64,000 nucleotides of DNA from Sthenelais limicola (Eukaryota > Annelida > Polychaeta > Phyllodocida > Sigalionidae), in NCBI GenBank assembly GCA_942159475.1, contig OW804094.1, forward strand, positions 14,080,132-14,144,131. The letters are read 5' to 3'. The position numbers and the translations under genes are program-made. The notes under the pieces were generated by a model. The model was given only the letters and a program-made list of their open reading frames with translations, was not told where the DNA came from and did no database searches. How positions within the stretch are numbered: the stretch's first letter is position 1; each line of letters opens with the position of its first letter. This document shows, one piece after another, positions 22,165 to 33,886 of this stretch.

Positions 22165-23610
22165 TTACATATTCAGATATTAGTCCCAAAATGTTCGGGT
22201 GCAAGATAAAGGCTCCTCTTGTGAACTCACAGAGCTTACAAACATTGGTAACGATAAAAATACCCATCTTTAACATATTAAATCCCTGAGGTATTAAATA
22301 CCAAGGGCTAGAAACAGATATAGGTTTGCCCTACAAACTAACTAACTGACGCTTTCCTGAGATAATTACTTTCCCAGGTTACAAAAGATTATGGTATAAT
22401 AAACCAGTTACTTTTGAGAAGCGCTTAGGAATATATCAGTACAGGTATATTCCTGGAACAGCGAGACTTAAATTATTACAATATTTACTTATCTATAATT
22501 GTATCTAAGTCTTCGTTCAACAAATAATTCTTTTCCCTTAAGGTATTTTCTTATATTTCACAAGTATACTTTTGACCAGACTTAGGTCTTTGGTCACTTT
22601 ATGGAATCAACATCTCAAGTAATCGCATTAATATTTTCCTATCATATAATACTCCACGAGAGAGAGAGAGTGTGGGAGAGAGGGGAGAGATCGAGAGAGA
22701 TAGCTGGCTCAACCTGAGCATTGAAAAAACACTTTTATCGAAACAGCCATCCCTTTCACTCTCTTATTGATGTTTGATTTCAATAGAGATTAAACCTAGG
22801 ATCATCTTTTCAGACTTATTTTTATATAAGTCATACCATTGAATAAAATACTATCATCAGTAAAATAGTTCAGCTTTTGATTATACCTTGCATGACATAA
22901 TAAGTAGGATATTATAAACTCATATAACCGTGTAATCTTATTTACAGCAACATAATAGATTCGTCCACTTCACTTCGCTATACTTTACTAAGATTATTGT
23001 ACAGTGTAGCAGAGAAATACCTTTCAATGACCTGCTTAAGTGCTTAAGCTAACTTTGCAGTCTTAGAAAGTCTTTTGTAAGCCAATAGAATTAATCACAG
23101 TAATCATTGTCAAGAATATTATAAATACATACACGATTCTTTACTATGCATTTTTATATTTCTAAGATTAGCAGATTGATAATAAGTACGTAATAGTCCT
23201 GAGAATTCACTGCTCTATAGTTTAGTAGAGAAACTTACTGTTAAAGAGTCTTTTTAAACATTATTATAATATAATAATAGTCAAGTTTTCCTGCTCATAT
23301 ATTTTCAATCTAGAGTCCTTGTGTAGAGGTAATACATTGAGGGAGTTTGAGTTTGATCTTGGCAGATGTAGAGCTTGAGTCACTTGTTGCCTTGTGTCGT
23401 ATTATTATTGTCATTTAAATCTAAGTTATGGTGGAAATTAGATATATTATATCAGGAAAGTTTCGGGGATCGTTGTAAGGATCTTGTGATGCAACGAAGT
23501 TACTGTCTTATATTCTCACAATATTTCTTCTTATTTATTCTTCTTCTTACCTTCCCACTCTTCCCCTCCTCAGATGAGCATTATTAAAACACTGTACTGT
23601 GGAGAAGAAA
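22165..23610. other. Presumed inter-ORF spacer of a decayed LINE
   Basis: AT-rich with no coding region. A GA tract lies at about 22659-22703. It separates the SGNH fragment from the endonuclease fragment, as the 1.7-kb stretch 48414-50108 does in the other copy. I see no strong sequence match between the two spacers. Confidence 0.4.
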
Positions 23611-23767
23611 CTGGGTGGTCTTTTCTCTGTCTCTCTCTCCCTTCTTATCTATCTCTTTTTCCTGGGTATGATCATAAACTGCCTCCCTCTCAGCTCTCCC
23701 GCCCTTGATAAAACACTCTTAAATGTGTTGATAAGGGCGTAAAGCAACCAATCTCACTCACTCACTC
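23611..23767 (+). mobile_element. Short retroposon (SINE-like), second copy
   Basis: Matches 10511-10665: CT-rich start, then CCTGGGTATGATCATAAACT, CTCTCCCGCCCTTGATA, GATAAGGGCGTAAAGCAACC and ACTC repeats. It abuts the SGNH pseudogene directly at 23768 and appears to have interrupted it. No target-site duplication recognised. Confidence 0.75.
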
Positions 23768-24290
23768 TACCTTTGATGTAGTCGCTCAGGTGACATCCAT
23801 CAGCTGCCAGTAAATCGTAGAAGTTGGTGTGTTTGGGTTTGCCAGTTTCAGGGTTCCTCCTCTTGGGTTTGCTTCGATGAATCAATTCACCTACAAACGG
23901 GGTAAACAACCCCTGACTGACATTCATGCTTTTAACATATTTGTTGGTTGTATCTGTTTATATTTAAGCCCATAGTAGTTGCGAAAAATATTTGAGGTTT
24001 TTCCACCTCCAACGGAACAAGGGCTCTCAAGTTAGTGATAATCGTAGGTATTATTTGCTGTAATTCTTACTCAAAGATTGTTGGAGATGAGTGCTTCAAG
24101 GAAATTTGTTGATGTTGAATTTGTTTAGTTCTTTTAGTTATGTTACATATTCCTACCATGATTATAATGTACTTAGGTCTTCTTAATTGAACCACCGACC
24201 TTACCGAGTCTACAACTCGCTCTAGGTTGAGTCTACCAAATACTAGAAGTCTAGTATTGTCATTCGGCAAATGTCTTGCGCATTATCAGA
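23768..24290 (-). pseudogene. SGNH-hydrolase-like ORF fragment (LINE-associated)
   Basis: Pieces in more than one frame, with stops, align in order with the ORFs at 50109-50810 and 55749-56471: RRPKYIIIMVGICNITKR (block III GxxN), FFATTMGLNINRYNQ, LFTPFVGELIHR and AADGCHLSDYI (block V DxxH). Block I is not readable. The C-terminus is cut by the retroposon at 23611-23767. It is the third SGNH copy in the window. Confidence 0.75.
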
Positions 24291-25145
24291 ACCTATAGTC
24301 TCTAAATATATGAAAAAATATTGTATGACCTGCCCTCGAAATCATAACACTAAAACGGAATGACCTACCGCTGCTGCCGTTCCTTTTACCCTGATTTCAC
24401 AGGTTTTCTTCTTTTTCTTTTGTTGATCAAGGAACAGCTTCAGGCGTTCCTCCCTCCTAGCGCATGCATATATATATGGAGGTTATTGTAATAGCAATAT
24501 GGACGTTCATTCAAGTTTGGTGGCAAGATTTGCATGTATCATCTATTTATGACTTCGGTTTGTGGTTGCTTAATTAATTTATTGGTTGGAATATTGTAAC
24601 ATCTCAAACAGCAATTCTGGTATCATCGCAAACAGTCAATAGGATAGGTGCAGTAACAGGACCATAGTCAGGGCGTTCAGTCAAGTCAGTAATCGTTTCG
24701 CCAGCCTTAGTGGGCCTTGCAGCAATGTTCTAGAATATTCAAGCAAACCACTAGTAGCATGGCGCTACAATTACTTGGTATAGAATGACAGAAAAGGGAC
24801 TTGCATCACCCTGGATGACTTGCAACTCCAAGGATGAGATCATGAGCGGCTCAACCATGGTGCAATGCACTCTATGGGAGGAGCAGATCTGGTGCAATAA
24901 TCGGACACATGTCATCAGGGGGGGGCCAATGACAAAGACTCTTTCCTATTGCAATATCGGATAACATACTGACTGACTATGGCCAAGTTTGTTCAATACA
25001 ATTAAATACTTTATTTACGCACTTGTTCAAAAAATAAATTAAAAACAATTATGTGCTAGCTTATAAAATGGAAGTCCGTATTCAGCAAGAGACAAGATGT
25101 GTGACTTGACTATTTTCTCAGTTACTCTACGGTCAATAAAATATC
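24291..25145. other. No gene recognised
   Basis: No supportable coding sequence or element end. A short TATATATA tract lies near 24468-24477. Confidence 0.4.
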
Positions 25146-25757
25146 TTATACGAGACAACTTGTTCGTTTTTTTCGCTTGTTCGCTTTCCCTTCAATATAG
25201 ATTTTTCCTAGCAAAGTATAATCAATTTTCTTTAGTTTTCTTTTCGAGCCAATGATCTGATATTGACATTTACTTGTATTTATAGACACTCTATTAGACT
25301 TCATCCAATTATTGACAGCAGAGGATATCCTTTGACCCATTCTTATACATTTTTCTAAGTTTCTGCCAGTCACTGCTGCTGCAGTGTCGTCCGCGTACAT
25401 ACTAATATTTGTTTCGACGTTATAATCGGTATTGTTAAAACTATCTGCTAAATAGTTCATAAGAATTTTGACTATAGCAGAATTAACCTTATAATATGAT
25501 AATTTTTTCTTCATAATACCATGGTCCAAACAATTGAATGCCTTTGCAACATCATAGTAGGCTGCCATACTCACTTTCCCGTCATCCATACCTTTTAACA
25601 TAGGCTCTAAGAATTCATAGACGGTTCTATTGGTCAAATGTTTTTCCCTGAAACCCCCTTGTACCCTAAAAAATAGCATCTTCCCACTCTCCTTGTTCCC
25701 TCTCCAACCATCATTCTCTTTCAAGTTGTCTCTGTAACTTAGTATCTGTATTAACAT
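25146..25757 (-). pseudogene. LINE reverse transcriptase fragment, internally deleted
   Basis: A single open frame joins an RT N-terminal part (GGFREKHLTNRTVYEFLEPM, YDVAKAFNCLDH) directly to the catalytic region (SMYADDTAAAVTG). The segment that should carry GVPQGS...GPLLF is missing between NNTDYN and VETNISMYADD. The part after YADD (SSAVNNWMKSNRVSINTSKC) is typical. It differs in sequence from the other RTs here, so it belongs to another LINE family. Confidence 0.75.
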
Positions 25758-25764
25758 TCATAGC

Positions 25765-25795
25765 TCAAATGGAACCCTGTTAAGATGTTTTTTTG
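25765..25795. repeat. 31-bp direct repeat, left copy
   Basis: Identical to 27601-27631 (core AATGGAACCCTGTTAAGATG). The pair brackets the TIR element 25801-27360 together with the C-rich minisatellite. It is too long for a usual target-site duplication. Confidence 0.9.
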
Positions 25796-25800
25796 TCATG

Positions 25801-27360
25801 CCCAAGGCAAAATAACAGGGGAGCTGTTAGGCCTAACCGTTAGCTAACGGTTAGCTAACCGTTAGCTAACGGTTAGCTAACATTTTCGTATTTAAATTAG
25901 GTGAGCTGTTAGCATTTTGGGGCGTGGCTTAGGACTGGGAGAGAAGGCATGGGGACCCTACAAGATATGGAGCTGTGAGCTAACGGTTAGCTCACCACTT
26001 GAGCTGTGAGCTAACGGTTAGCTCACCACTTGAGTGGTTAAGGAGCTGTTAGGCCAAGCGGTGAGCTAACGGTTAGCTCACAGCTCCTCAAGTCTGCTGC
26101 TGCCTTCTTAGTAGAGTGGTTAGCTAACCGTTAGCTCACAGCTCCTCCTGCCTGCTGCTGCCTTCTTAGTAGAGCGGTTAGCTAACCGTTAGCTCACAGC
26201 TCCTCCTGCCTGCTGCTGCCTTCTTAGTAGAGCGGTTAGCTAACCGTTAGCTCACAGCTCCTCCTGCCTGCTGCTGCCTTCTTAGTAGAGCGGTTAGCTA
26301 ACCGTTAGCTCACAGCTCTTCCTCACTGCAACATTACTGCTTAAGATGTAGGTTACAGCTCCTTCTCTCCAGAACCTTACTAGTAGAGCTGTTAGCTAGC
26401 AGTTAGTTTACATTTCCTGACTGGTACCATAATGTTTGAGCATTGGTGTAGCTGTTATTATATAGGTCATAGCTCTTTCTAATATCCCAAACAACTGCTA
26501 GATCACTTCATGTCCAATATGATGAAATCCATCGATGTTTGAATGCTACTTGCTGTGTTCATTCTTAACACCAGTGTAAACATCAGATCAAAATCAACAA
26601 GTTCAAATGACAAGTTTAAAGATAGCATGCTTTACTACTATTCTATTTAATCAGCCTGCTTAATGAGTTTCTTCTTACCTTCTATCATAAACACAGACAC
26701 TCATGGATAATCCTTGGCACAAACCTATTCCAAGCCTTAATGAAATAAGCATATATACTGTAGAGAGAGAGAGATGTCAAGTCCATCTAGTCCATCCACC
26801 TACAGCAGTAGTAATGTTGTACTGAATTCAAATCCTTCAATTTGATATCCAAGGACCAATCAACCTGGATGTAACTTTACACTATACATATGTAGGCCTA
26901 AACCATTCCTGACTTGAGTAGTCTCAGATCTTCAGCACAATACAATGTAATCCAATTTGCTTACTGAAGTTGCTTACTGAATGACAGTTGAACTTGGCTC
27001 CAATGATCTGTGTGCACACATTTCTGTGATGTCATCAGGTTCTGTGTAACTCCAAGTGGTTAGCAAGCTGTGAGTTGGGGAGAGTGGGAATCTCCAAGAA
27101 GTTAGCAAGCTGTTAGGACAAAATTTTCTCTAAGTCCAAGCGGTTAGCAAGCTGTTAAGATTTGAGGACAAAATATTCTCTAAGTCCAAGGAGTTAAGGA
27201 GCTGTGAGCAAGCTGTTAGCAAGCTGTTAAGGTTTATGATAATTAGACTTAACCATTCCCTAACAGCTCAAGCAGTTAGCAAGCTGTTAAGGAGTTGTCT
27301 GTTGAGCAGTTAGCATTTTGCTAACGGTTAGCTAACGGTTAGGATTTATTTTGCCTTGGG
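25801..27360. mobile_element. 1.56-kb non-autonomous element with inverted termini and internal palindromes
   Basis: Terminal inverted repeats CCCAAGGCAAAATAA at 25801-25815 and, reversed, 27346-27360. Just inside both ends are copies of CTAACCGTTAGCTAA. At least a dozen TAACGGTTAGC or GCTAACCGTTA units are spread through the element, with many GAGCTGTTAGC and AAGCTGTTAGC variants near the right end. No ORF. It looks like a foldback-type or MITE-like DNA transposon with subterminal repeats. No matching target-site duplication was found at these borders. Confidence 0.75.
26088..26325. repeat. 58-bp tandem repeat, four copies
   Basis: Each unit contains CCTGCTGCTGCCTTCTTAG, then TAGAG(T/C)GGTTAGCTAACCG, then TTAGCTCACAGCTCCTC. 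Successive CCTTCTTAG words fall at 26103, 26161, 26219 and 26277, an exact 58-base period. It lies inside the TIR element and carries one copy of its palindrome per unit. Confidence 0.95.
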
Positions 27361-27375
27361 AGTTGTATTGTTGTT

Positions 27376-27597
27376 GTCTCCCATTCCCTCCCCCCCTGCC
27401 CCTCTCCCCCCTCCCCCCTTCCCCTTCCCCTCACCCCTTCTCCCCACGCCCCCCCTTCCCCTCCCCACGTCCCCCCTTCCCCTCCCCACATCCCCCCTTC
27501 CCCTCCCCACGCCCCCCTGCCCCCCCTTCCCTTCCCTTCCCCTCCCCCGCCCCTCTCCCTTCCCTCCCACCTCCCCTCCCCCGCCCCCTCCCCATAT
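27376..27597. repeat. C-rich (polypyrimidine) minisatellite
   Basis: Almost pure C and T on the plus strand, with repeated CCCCCCTTCCCCTCCCCAC(G/A) units of about 19-21 bases between 27440 and 27520. Long open frames here are low-complexity artefacts. Confidence 0.9.
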
Positions 27598-27600
27598 ACT

Positions 27601-27631
27601 TCAAATGGAACCCTGTTAAGATGTTTTTTTG
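27601..27631. repeat. 31-bp direct repeat, right copy
   Basis: Identical to 25765-25795. 27632-28465 to its right has no recognisable gene. Confidence 0.9.
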
Positions 27632-28465
27632 CCTCTCATTGCCTCTCCCCCTGCCCCCACAACGGACATTTCCTGAGTTCCTTTTGGTGGAAATATGGTG
27701 AAATATATCAATTCCTGTCCCATAGTGAAGCAATGACGTGTTGTGGTACCTGTCCATGACGCCATGCTTTGGGTGACCCAGAAACCTGGTGTAGGGGCAC
27801 TGATAGGTTTGTTTTCAGGCAGCACTGGGGGCCCTGGATGGGGGTGCTCAATGTAAACCCCTTCCCAACCCTAATTTGTTAATGAAACATAATGGAATAG
27901 CTCGGCAGCATTTTTGGCAATGTGCATGTGAAATATAATGGAGATCTGGCCAGCGGTTTCAGAGAAGATAGCAGTTTAAGCCTCGAAACCCTTATTTCAT
28001 TAATATAGAGATTCCTGTAGAAGGGAGTTAATATGCCGCTTTTTGGCTTCTCTGACCAATCTAGCTACATTTTTTTTACCATTTTTTGCTAGGTTTCAAG
28101 GTTAAGGTTAATGTCCGAGTTTATTTTTAATAATATTTGAATCAATGTACCTGTTTTATTTATATGTATGTTATTTGTTTACTTGTTTTGGTCGATCATT
28201 CAAGAGGTGGTAGGGAGGGGGTCTGACCCCTGGGCGGAGCGAGCTGATGCAATGGCGCTGGATGATGAAATCCCCCAGCGACATTGCATGTGAGCTTACT
28301 GGGCAACGGAAATTGGTATTTTGGGGTGCTTTGGAGCATTTCTATCACCAGAATAGTCCATATACTACAGTTTCAGAGACATTATAATTATTTTGACTTA
28401 CGTTTGCCCTTTGGCAGATTATTTTTTTCCCTTTTCAGGAAATTATGTATATTTTTCTGACCAAT

Positions 28466-30538
28466 CTTTGACCTGGAGAAGGCATATGATACCACCTGGA
28501 GGTATGGGATCATGAGAGACATTCACAAGCTGGGTTTGAGAGGAAGACTGACTGGATTTATTGGAAACTTCCTGACTGATAGATCTTTCCAAGTCCGCCT
28601 AGGGTCAGTCCTCTCCGAAAGTGAAGAGCAGGAAATGGGTGTACCCCAAGGCTGTATCCTCTCAGTGACCCTCTTCAGTGTTAAGATCAACAGCATCACT
28701 AAACAACTTCAACCTAGTGTTGAATGCTGCTTGTATGTGGATGATTTTGTCATCTGCTACAAGGGCACCCACATGCGAACAATTGAACGCATACTACAGC
28801 AGACTCTGACAAGACTAGCTGAGTGGAGCACCAACAATGGCTTCAAATTCTCAGCAGAGAAAACTTGTGTTGTGCATTTCTGCCGAAGGCGAGGGTGCAA
28901 AGAGGAGCCAACACTATATCTCCAAGGAAAAAATCTGGTAGTCCAGGAGGAGGTAAAATTCCTTGGCGTGGTATTTGACAGGATTCTTTCCTTCAAACCA
29001 CACATTGAATACCTCCGGAGGAAATGCCAGAAGGCAATGAACCTGCTGAAGGTCCTCAGTCACCCCAACTGGGGTTGTAACAAAGAGACCTTGCTGACAT
29101 TGTACAAAATGTATATCCAATCAAGGTTAGACTATGGATCTATGGTGTATGCCTCTGCTCCAAGGTCTTACCTGGACAGACTTAAGCCCATTCAGAACCA
29201 GGGACTGAGACTTTGTCTTGGAGCCTTACGTACAACTCCTTCACCAAGCCTTCATATTGAAGCTGGTATACCACCTCTGGAGTTTCGCCGGGAAAAGCTC
29301 ACACTGCAATACACTATACGTGTCAGAGCTAACCCCAAAAATCCAGCCCACAAACTCATATTTGACAACAAGAACACTGTGTATCGGGAGAAGCCAAATG
29401 CCATCAAGCCAATGGCAGTGACAGCAAGGTCTTTATTCCGAGAAGCTGGTGTACCAATGAAAAGAGTAATGACTGAAAAACCACCAGAGACTCCACCATG
29501 GGAACAAAAATTACCCCTGGTTATCCTGGACCTTGACACAAACAAGAAAACTGAGACACCTGTGCATATATTTGAAAAACAATACAGGGAAATCAGGACA
29601 CAGTTTGAAAGCCATACAGCAATTTTCACCGATGGTTCCAAAGATGGTAGTCGTGTTGGATTTGCCGTGCATACACCATTTGGGAACTTGAAGAAGGCTC
29701 TCCACAAGGAAAGCAGCATCTACACTGCTGAAGGAAAAGCACTGCTTAAGGCACTTGAATGGGTACAGGTCTCACGGATGAAGAAATTCATCATATTCTC
29801 AGACTCACACCCATGTCTAGAAGCTGTGACCAACCTTTATCCTAAGAACCCAATCATACAAGCAATTCAAGAGACATACACTGAAAACAAAAGACTGGAC
29901 AAAGAAGTGGTGTTGTGCTGGGTGCCAAGCCACATTGGAATAGAAGGAAATGAGGCAGCAGACATTGCAGCCAAAAATGCATTGAGGCGCCCTGTTGGGG
30001 CTGACCAAATGCCATACACAGACGTTGTACCTGTGGCGCAGGCACATGTCAAACGTAGCTGGCAGCGCACATGGAATGGTGTTAACAGTAACAAGCTGCG
30101 AGCAATCACACCATCAATCACACCAAAATTCAAAGATGATAACCTGACAAGACCCGAACAGGTGATACTGACCCGTCTTCGTACCGGTCACACCAAACTG
30201 ACTCACAGGCACCTTCTAAAAGGTGAAGTGGCTCCTGTATGTCAGACATGCAACACTCAACTGAGTGTAGAGCATCTCTTAATACATTCAGGCAACCAAG
30301 AGAAACAGAATAAAATTCCTGCAAAATCTGCAAGTATTTTCCGGGAATCTGGGAACAAAAATATTCTTGATTTCCTACGGGAAACCAAATTGTACGACAA
30401 AATTTAGGTAACCTAAATGAAGCCTGACTTCGTCAGGCCAAACCCTATTTCATGAATAAAATAATAAAACCACAGTATATCTGCTAACTTTTAATTACTA
30501 TTAGCGGAGGTGAAACTAACCAAACCAAACCAAACCAA
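28466..30538 (+). mobile_element. I/Nimb-like LINE copy, 5' truncated in RT
   Basis: Starts at the FDLEKAYDT motif of RT and runs to the CCAAA tail. The open frame 28512-30407 covers RT (YVDD), RNase H (TDGSKDGSR, VPSHIGIEGNEAAD) and the finger start (CQTCN). Near 30288 two bases are lost and near 30328 ten more, which together restore the frame but destroy the last His-x-x-x-Cys of the finger. A further 18-base deletion near 30451 removes most of the second 3' UTR hairpin. A 6-base ACCAAT at both ends is too weak to call a target duplication. Confidence 0.92.
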
Positions 30539-30892
30539 TTACAGCAATAATCAGCTCAAATGTTATTGAAATTGGCTTCAGACTTCACCAATTTGCTTCT
30601 GGTTTTTAAAAAATTTCCTGGGGGAAGCCCCCAAGACCCACTCTTGCATTCTGCCTGCCCTCCCCCGACCGCAGAAGCGGCCCGCATCTAATACCACCGG
30701 AGACCTCCCAAAACCTGTGGAAAACCCTGGAATCAGTATAGTTGGAACGACCAGTGTAGCAATACTTTTCAGACAGAACTAATGACCTTTGGAAGCTGTC
30801 TTTCAATAATTACCCATCTTACTCTATAAATATATTAATCACTAATAACATTATTATGAATGAGATAATTACAAGTCTGTCACTTACCTCTA

Positions 30893-33691
30893 GAAAAAGT
30901 CCAGGGTTACCTTCATCTTGGCTGGGTACTGCATGTCAAACATGTACGTCACGCCGAAGAATATTCCCAGTGCCATCTGGAATGTTGGTACACTGTGGCT
31001 GATAACGCATTTGCCTCAATACCTGTAACCAACAAATGGACATGTCAACTATATCTCAGCACTTTATAACATTTTACAATCTCAATAGTAAAGATAATAA
31101 AAATGGAGCTGAAACTTTTACCTTGACAATAATTTAACCTTGACTTAATTTTTATCATATCGATATTGATTCAGGTTCTATTTTGTTTGTCCCACATATT
31201 GTACAATTTCCTCTACTCAGTTACTACTTTGTCATGATCATAAATGATCCCTTCTACTGTTTCAAAAATACCTACCACCAGTCAGGTGGGGTCGCTGTGA
31301 GAAGTACATAATCTTCTCAAGGTTCTGCGTCTCCTCACCTCGAGACCCACTGGTGGTTTGCTGGGCATGTAGGCCAGGCAGCCAGCACTGGAAGTTACAA
31401 CATTTATTAGTATTTCATTATCATAAATCACACTGCAGCCAGCACTGGAAGTTACATCATTCATTGTAATTTCATTGTCATAAATCACACCAGTGAGTAC
31501 TTTTCATACATACATACATGTTTCAATACACCTTTTTTGTTGCTCTACTACAGATATTAGTAACTGTATTCAGTTTAATCAAATTAACTCTTCTGTTTGG
31601 AAAAGATTTTAATATATCGGTTGTCTGGCCTTACCTGTCCCTTTTTCTTTTCCCACAGTTTTCTGTTTGCTTGTGGTGGACTTTTTTTAGGCCAGTCATC
31701 CGCTCAAGTTCTTCGCGGCGAAAACGTACCACGTTGTCCCTCCTGTTGATGAGCTGGCAGTGCAAGCCCCGTTCCCCGCCGCCGACTACAGTTGTGCCAC
31801 GGGAGTCACGGAGGCCTGGATACTCAGTTGTCATTTTGATGGCCAGCACCAGCAGCTCCTCAAAAGTAGGAGTGATCTGTTTCTGAAACTCATTATTCAT
31901 CATCAATGATTAAAAACAATTAATGTTTTTGAAATTGCATTATACTACATATTCTCTGCTTGTCAACATCCTACCTGCAACATGGTGTTAGTGGTGATTT
32001 GGTTGGTTTATGCCCTTAACAACTCATTATAGGATAAAAGTTGTGACTTGTTTCATACGATTATACTTTCATACGATTATAATTTACCTTAGCACCCAGG
32101 ACAATCAACAATCAATGCACATGTAGTCATATACTTACTCCTTCCATGATGGAGTCGATGATGTTGCGGACCATGTCATCCCTTGCCAGCTTCTTCCATG
32201 GTCCCATCACGTAGAGTCTTTTTCTGTGTTGCCGTCAGTTCCGGGGTGAAGGTATCCACCCAGCTGGTCAACCGGTCATCCACATACTCCACCTCATCTG
32301 GGTTAAAGAGATAAACCACTGTTCTCCGCACTGCTGCAGGCGGGAGTTAAAGGAACTAATGCATGAAAAATAAGGATTGACAGTAATTTTTTCAAACTTT
32401 GTCTTGAGAAAGTACATGGTTGGAGGATAACAAAAAGCAAAAAAAAATGGATCTCAGCATATTTTTTTTCTTTCTAGAGACCAGCAAAGTTTAGTATTGA
32501 AGTATGTGGGAAAAATGGATATTTTCTCAGTTTTTCCAAGATTTCAGACAGACAAATAACATTTTTCAATTGAAATGTCTTCTAAACATAACCACTATAG
32601 ATGTTTGCCCTCATGTATGAAAGAACAGGGTATCAACATATTTTGAAATATATTATTTAGCATTGAAAATCTTCAATATTCCTGTTTTTAACTCACCGCC
32701 ATGCAGATTCAGTTGAATAGCTTTTTTAAAAGGTCGGTGACCCCCATTTTTTATTGCTTGAAAGGGTAAAGCAATATGTTAGCTATGTTTATAGAGATTT
32801 TTAGGAGAAAGTTATTTTCAATTTTTTTTTTATACTGAAAAAACGAAAAAATTGTCCTTTTCTCATAGACTTCTATAGTGAACAACCATAAATTTTGAGG
32901 CTGCCTAAAATGAAAACTAACCCGGTGACATATTGTTTTTATTGGCTTTTTGAATTCACATAACCTTGTTCTTTCACGAGGCAAAATTTAAACAAAATGT
33001 TATTTTCAGTTTTGTTCCCAGTTGAACTGTGGTTTATCTCTTTAATGCCCAGACCTACAGCCTGACACCATGATGTGTCACTACTGCTGGGGGTGCTGGT
33101 GGGTGGGGTGATGTCTAGCGGAGACAGACTGGCCATGCTACTTGAGGGGGTGCGTGGTTCTTGCAAGGCCAATATTGTGTCTCGGCGCTGTTGTGCATGC
33201 ACTTCGCAGAGCTCTGTAGGGGATAGAATCATTGGATGATTATAGCAACATTTCAATAAAAGGGTTGCAACTTAATTTAATGAAAACACCATAATTATTG
33301 GTTGCGTGACACAAAAGTACTCAACAATACATCAGACAAATAGACAAATTAGGGAAAAAGCTGATTTTCAATCATTGGCAGACTGGCAGATAAATTGTAG
33401 CTAAGATACAATACTTATAATAACTACAATAATTAAAAGTTAAATTATTAAAAATAATTAAAAAGATTACAAATGATTGTAAGAACAACTAGTACGTTTA
33501 GCTTCTTGCAAAAGGCGCGTTGCCTTTGCAGGAGGCAATACCTTCAAAAGGTCTGGCAGCTCGACAGCTGCGATGTCCCCCTCATCTTCGCAGCCAGTCT
33601 CATCTATGAGTAGATGTACCAGGGCTGCCCAGGTCTCATCGCTGACAGTCCCGATGATCAGTAATACCACTTTCTCAAAGTGAGCATTCAT
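30893..33691 (-). pseudogene. Broken multi-exon gene of an uncharacterised invertebrate family
   Basis: Minus-strand exons with usable splice sites: 33691-33496 (ATG, TWAALVHLLIDETG..., SAM-like helical start), 33217-32139 interrupted by a MITE (32303-33045), 31882-31635 (PTFEELLVLAIKMTTEYPGL, LHCQLINRRDNVVRF) and about 31015-30893 (PTFQMALGIFFGVTYMFDMQ). The YPGL-RDS and VTYMFDMQYP motifs resemble uncharacterised multi-copy proteins of fish and invertebrates that have a SAM-like N-terminus. Damage: the MITE, a one-base shift near 32215, and stop codons in the last exon unless an alternative acceptor is used. Function unknown; I would not name it. Confidence 0.65.
32303..33045. mobile_element. 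piggyBac-type MITE (TTAA target, 13-bp inverted repeats) in a coding exon
   Basis: TTAA at 32303-32306 and 33042-33045 flanks inverted termini AGAGATAAACCAC, perfect over 13 bases and then diverging. The 735-base interior is AT-rich with no transposase. Removing the insert and one TTAA joins the host exon in frame (QAVGLGI to NPDEVEYVDD), which confirms the borders. A TTAA target and short TIRs are the signature of piggyBac-mobilised elements. Confidence 0.88.
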
Positions 33692-33757
33692 TATTCATTC
33701 TGGGAAAAAAAGGTACAATATTTTAATATTTTAATCTTACATTTTCGTTCTTGTTCC

Positions 33758-33886
33758 CTGTACAATATGCCATTTGGTCCGCCACTGCTTTTGCAGTTGG
33801 TCCATAGAGACCATTCCGCTATCCGCCACCTGTGGAGGCGCTGGGTTCGGGCGGCATTTCCCGCCCGGGTCTGGAGCCCCGGTCCC
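33758..33886 (-). repeat. GC-rich block shared with 10880-10995
   Basis: Its reverse complement carries CAGCGCCTCCACAGGTGGCG and CAGTGGCGGACCAAATGGCA, as in the block upstream of the LINE ORF1. It ends near a good donor-like GTAAGA and lies 70 bases upstream of the ATG of the minus-strand pseudogene, so it might serve there as a non-coding first exon or promoter. 33887-34576 shows only a short imperfect repeat of CCTGGAACATATAT. Confidence 0.6.

Noticed and set aside
26088..26325. CRISPR-like array
   Set aside because: The 58-bp units are contiguous tandem copies with no unique spacers, inside a TIR element of an animal genome.
27346..27757. Long Gly/Arg-rich and Pro-rich open frames in the C-rich tract
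   Set aside because: Pure low-complexity translation of a pyrimidine minisatellite, open on several frames at once.
28459..30538. ACCAAT as a target-site duplication of the 28.5-kb LINE copy
   Set aside because: Only six bases and overlapping the CCAAA tail sequence, so chance is likely.
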